Origin: Branchiostoma floridae
Taxonomy: Eukaryota; Chordata; Leptocardii; Amphioxiformes; Branchiostomatidae
Reading direction: 5' to 3'
Assembly (NCBI RefSeq): GCF_000003815.2
Contig: NC_049986.1
Location: 20,561,628-20,618,651 of the forward strand
DNA: 57,024 bases
The position numbers were made by a program, and so were the translations under genes. The notes under the pieces are model-generated. The model was not told the origin of the DNA. It saw nothing but the letters and a program-made list of their open reading frames with translations, and did not search any database. Below, one piece after another: positions 53,905-57,024 of this stretch. Each line of letters starts with the position of its first letter. Position 1 is the first letter of the stretch.

Positions 53905-54250
53905 CTAAGCTATTTGATGGGTTTGACGTCTTTTCCGTAAGCAGTGGAAGATGAATTGTCCAACATTTTCATATATAAAGGGGTTGGACGACTTAAGCAA
54001 GAAGATTGATTTTTGTTGATCGGTAAGGTGATAAAAGCTTGGGAAAGTTTTGCTGATTTTAAGGAAAAGTTTTTTTTTCGTAACTGTAATGTGAACATTG
54101 ACAAATAAAATGTAGTTCATCTTCCACTGCTTTCCCTGAACAATAATTACACGTTCTCTCGTCAACGGACAGTTTTTTGTACCTGCCTCTCTCTATTTCT
54201 GATGAATGAGCACTTATTCTCATTTTACATAAAGCGGATCTTAGCTCAAA
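53905..54250 (-). mobile_element. LINE reverse transcriptase C-terminal fragment
   Basis: The minus strand reads CKMRISAHSSEIERGRYK, then ERTCNYCSGKAVEDELHF and CQCSHY, the Cys/His-rich end block of many LINE proteins. A run of A near 54070 shifts the frame before KISKTFPSFYHL, and IFHCLRKRRQT ends it. It lies between inverted copies of the 77-nt repeat family. Confidence 0.75.
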
Positions 54251-54339
54251 ATCTGAGTGGTATATGTAACTCTCTATACTGTACTCAGATTACTATCTTA
54301 TAGCACCGTAGGATCTGCTTGGAGATTACGATCGGCTCG

Positions 54340-55513
54340 CCGGGGGGTCTCACAGTGCTTAGGGATTTGCGCTAATTGAAAACACAGATGGTAGAATTCT
54401 TAGTACGCAAACACGCGGGTTGCATAGCCTGGTATTCGACCGTATGATATGATATACTAGTAACCTCCACCATGCCTTTATATGGAGGTGCGGGGATCGT
54501 AGAATCCACGCTTAGGTTCTGTACCGTTACCTCTCAGACATGATCTGTCCCTCCCCAAGATTTGAGGACGTTCGGCATGAATCTTACGTTATCTCAACAA
54601 ATGCACCCCTTTGAACTATGAATGGTCCTTGCACGATTACTATCTTGAAGCATGACATTACAACAATGTATCATATCCAAAAGAAGAGTAGATTAATACT
54701 TTGGAAGTTTGAAGAAAATTTCGTTACCCTGGCCTTCCACTCCCCTCCCCTGCGGCCCCATCAATCTACGACTTCCTCAAAAACGAACCTTCAACATCTC
54801 ACATGGGTCACACATTCGAAGTTATCGCTTTATATATAAAGTCAGTGTAGAGATCATAGAAGCAGAAAAAGACTGGCATCTTACCGACATGCGTGAAATG
54901 TTCTATAGATCAGGTTGGAGGAGTTGGCTTGGAGGAGAAATTGACAGTCGTGGCAAAGATGCCAAATGCAAGATGGTGGATATGCGGCTCATCACAGGTC
55001 AAAGTTCATCTACCTGATGACCCTAGTCGAAACACAGTTCCCTTTCAACGGGCATAAAACGAAACAACTTCCGAGGTAGCGGAAGGAAGTCCGTCTTGCT
55101 TGCAATGGCTTTCTTGTGCTTCTTGACTAAACCATTTCAGTGGCCAGTGTGATATTGTCTTCTTTTCAACTTGGCATGCTCAGTCACTGATATCAGATCA
55201 TATCAAAAAGATTAATGCTATCCTAAGCGTCTGAACCTTTAAAAATTAAGATACTTTGTCCATATCAGTTGCTCAATTTATTTTCGAATGTTGATTCCGT
55301 GTTGATTCGTTTATATGGATGACATCCTCTGGGAACAATAACACTAAAAAGACAAGTTCGAGCGGGCGAATAAAAAAAAGTTCGTCAAAAAAACTTCATT
55401 ATGATATCTATGTTGTCCGAAAGAAATAATTGAACACATAGAATATTGTATAGTTAGCAATTAATTCTTTATTTTTTGTTCTTTCACATCTTTCCGAAAG
55501 GCCTCAAGAGCTC
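54340..55513. other. Stretch without recognised genes
   Basis: Contains short frames with no domain that I recognise, including 54709-55017 on the plus strand. No element ends are obvious. Confidence 0.45.
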
Positions 55514-55613
55514 NNNNNNNNNNNNNNNNNNNNNNNNNNNNNNNNNNNNNNNNNNNNNNNNNNNNNNNNNNNNNNNNNNNNNNNNNNNNNNNNNNNNNNN
55601 NNNNNNNNNNNNN
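55514..55613. other. Assembly gap (100 N)
   Basis: Placeholder gap; the flanking sequence gives no clue to its content. Confidence 0.98.
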
Positions 55614-55823
55614 TGACTGTGGACTGATTTGGGCATTTTACGACATTAGCAGCCGTTTTCGATATTTTTGCAAGATGGCCAGCGAGCTGCTTTGTACGAT
55701 TTACAGTCTGGTCGAAAACTTTTTGGAGGAATTGGCCGAAAATCGATGCGCACGGGGATGTCATTCATATAATCAAATCAACATGGCCTAACACGTAGTA
55801 ACTTCAACCTGGAAACATGGAAC

Positions 55824-56069
55824 TAGCCTGGATACCAGTCCCTGACGCTCTAAACTATTAGCCCTTTCGCGCTAATCTATAGTCCTTGTGCCAGAGAACG
55901 TTAAAAGCCCCAGTCTCTATTTGCAACCAGAGGTAATTGGCACCCGGTTTCTGATAACTACCGAGCCAGGGATAATCAGGGCCCGCGTACTGTGTTCAGC
56001 GGCGGGGCTAATCGGTTGCCGGCCCGAAGAGATTAGCGAGTATAGCACGGCGGTCTGGATACCAGGCTA
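55824..56069. mobile_element. MITE with TAGCCTGG ends and a 9-nt flanking repeat
   Basis: A 246-nt element with ends TAGCCTGGATACCAG and CTGGATACCAGGCTA, inverted. ACATGGAAC stands immediately outside both ends (55815-55823 and 56070-56078), a target duplication of eight or nine bases as in hAT or Mutator-type elements. GCTAATC words occur in both orientations inside. I recognise these ends from other lancelet sequence. No coding capacity. Confidence 0.85.
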
Positions 56070-56079
56070 ACATGGAACC

Positions 56080-57024
56080 AACCCTCTAATGATTGATACC
56101 ATGCTGGAAATCCAAGGACGTTCCAACCGATGCATGTGCTGTTGTTGTCCAATTTCTCTCTAATACGTTTGACGCGGTCACATAAAACTGTTGTGTTGCT
56201 TCTAAAGGTGCTTTACCGGTTATGCAAAACAAACAAACATATGTACATAGTGCTGGAAGTGATTCGTCAAGGCTTTGATATGCACTGTATGCAATATATC
56301 GCTAGGTGGCTATCGTTTACAGCAGGAGTAACTCTTGACCTTTGACCCTTAATTCACGAACTACTGTCCACACTTTGACCAAAGTTACTATATTTCGTGG
56401 GTACTCTTGCGATTTCCAAAAGATTAAAACTCTACTTTCACCAGGAGATACTGTAAATTGATAGGTAAGACCTTTTGTTTTCTATCAACTCTCACTGAAT
56501 AGAACTAACACGACAGAAGTATCATAACATTATGCGTTTTTTGTTGGAAATCGGATCAAACTAGAGTGTAATATTAGCTGTTCCAGCAAATACGACAACA
56601 GGTTTGCGCGTGAGTAACTCATGTTAGGAATTAACATAAAAATTAAAATCGACGTTCAAAAACACTTCTAAAGACCTGCCAAAGAAAAGACTCTTGCACT
56701 ATCATGTTAGGTTGTTAGGGTTTGACGTTTGGCAAAATTATTCCATCATTGTTCTTATATATCTACCTATGGTAAACAGTGAGATCCAAAACTACACCTT
56801 CTTGTAACCTCACCATTGCATTTTTATTTCCTATTGTTACACCTGCACCTGGCACATATCCCCAATGTGTATACTAGTGTATTGGTTCATTCCATACAGA
56901 GGTGACAGGGATGGTCACAGTTCCTCTTTCTCCTAGTTGTGGATCTGTGCAGCCACTGGCTTCATATCCCTAATGTGTACATAGTGATTCACCCCTGCAC
57001 ACAGTGGTGCCTAATGACCAGCTG
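56080..57024. other. Window end, no recognised gene; weak minisatellite
   Basis: No domain is seen. From about 56850 CATATCCCCAATGTGTATAC and CATATCCCTAATGTGTACAT, each with CTGTGCAG or CTGCAC words nearby, form a loose repeat of about 110 nt that continues to the window edge. Confidence 0.4.

Overview
Organism. The window is animal nuclear DNA, most likely from a lancelet (Branchiostoma). Three things point there: short exons with GT/AG borders encoding TSP1, TIL, E/TILa and VWD modules of a secreted protein; a polydactyl C2H2 zinc-finger gene; and a dense load of CR1-like, RTE-like, copia and MITE-type elements whose ends I recognise from lancelet DNA. No database was consulted, so the genus is a recognition call. 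Eight N runs show a draft scaffold.

Layout. From 1 to 34.6 kb, two sets of near-identical blocks carry minus-strand exons: a Cys-rich E/TILa exon, the first half of a VWD domain, TIL exons and TSP1 exons. Set 1 (1-8.9 kb) and set 2 (10.4-34.6 kb) match in introns and in old repeats. Set 2 also holds a complete copia retrotransposon (12.3-17.6 kb) and a 7.4 kb composite insertion (19.5-26.9 kb); set 1 shows the empty site for both. From 34.8 to 36.4 kb lies a dead CR1-like LINE with a PHD finger. From 36.6 to 48.9 kb there is a tandem array in which a promoter plus a 55-nt signal-peptide first exon occurs five times on the minus strand, interleaved with MITEs. From 49.9 to 53.4 kb a minus-strand C2H2 gene encodes 27 fingers in one frame, built largely from a repeated six-finger block, with a frameshifted finger-rich tail. 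From 53.5 to 57.0 kb there are more repeats, a LINE tail and a well-bounded MITE.

How the parts fit. All minus-strand module exons have compatible intron phases. They can be read as one gene: signal peptide (any of five first exons), TSP1, TIL, E/TILa, half VWD, TSP1 (one copy probably inside an N gap), TSP1, TIL, E/TILa, half VWD, continuing past position 1. Equally, the two sets may be two haplotypes or a mis-scaffolded segmental duplication; block order and gap positions argue that part of the scaffold order is wrong. The zinc-finger gene is a separate unit upstream.
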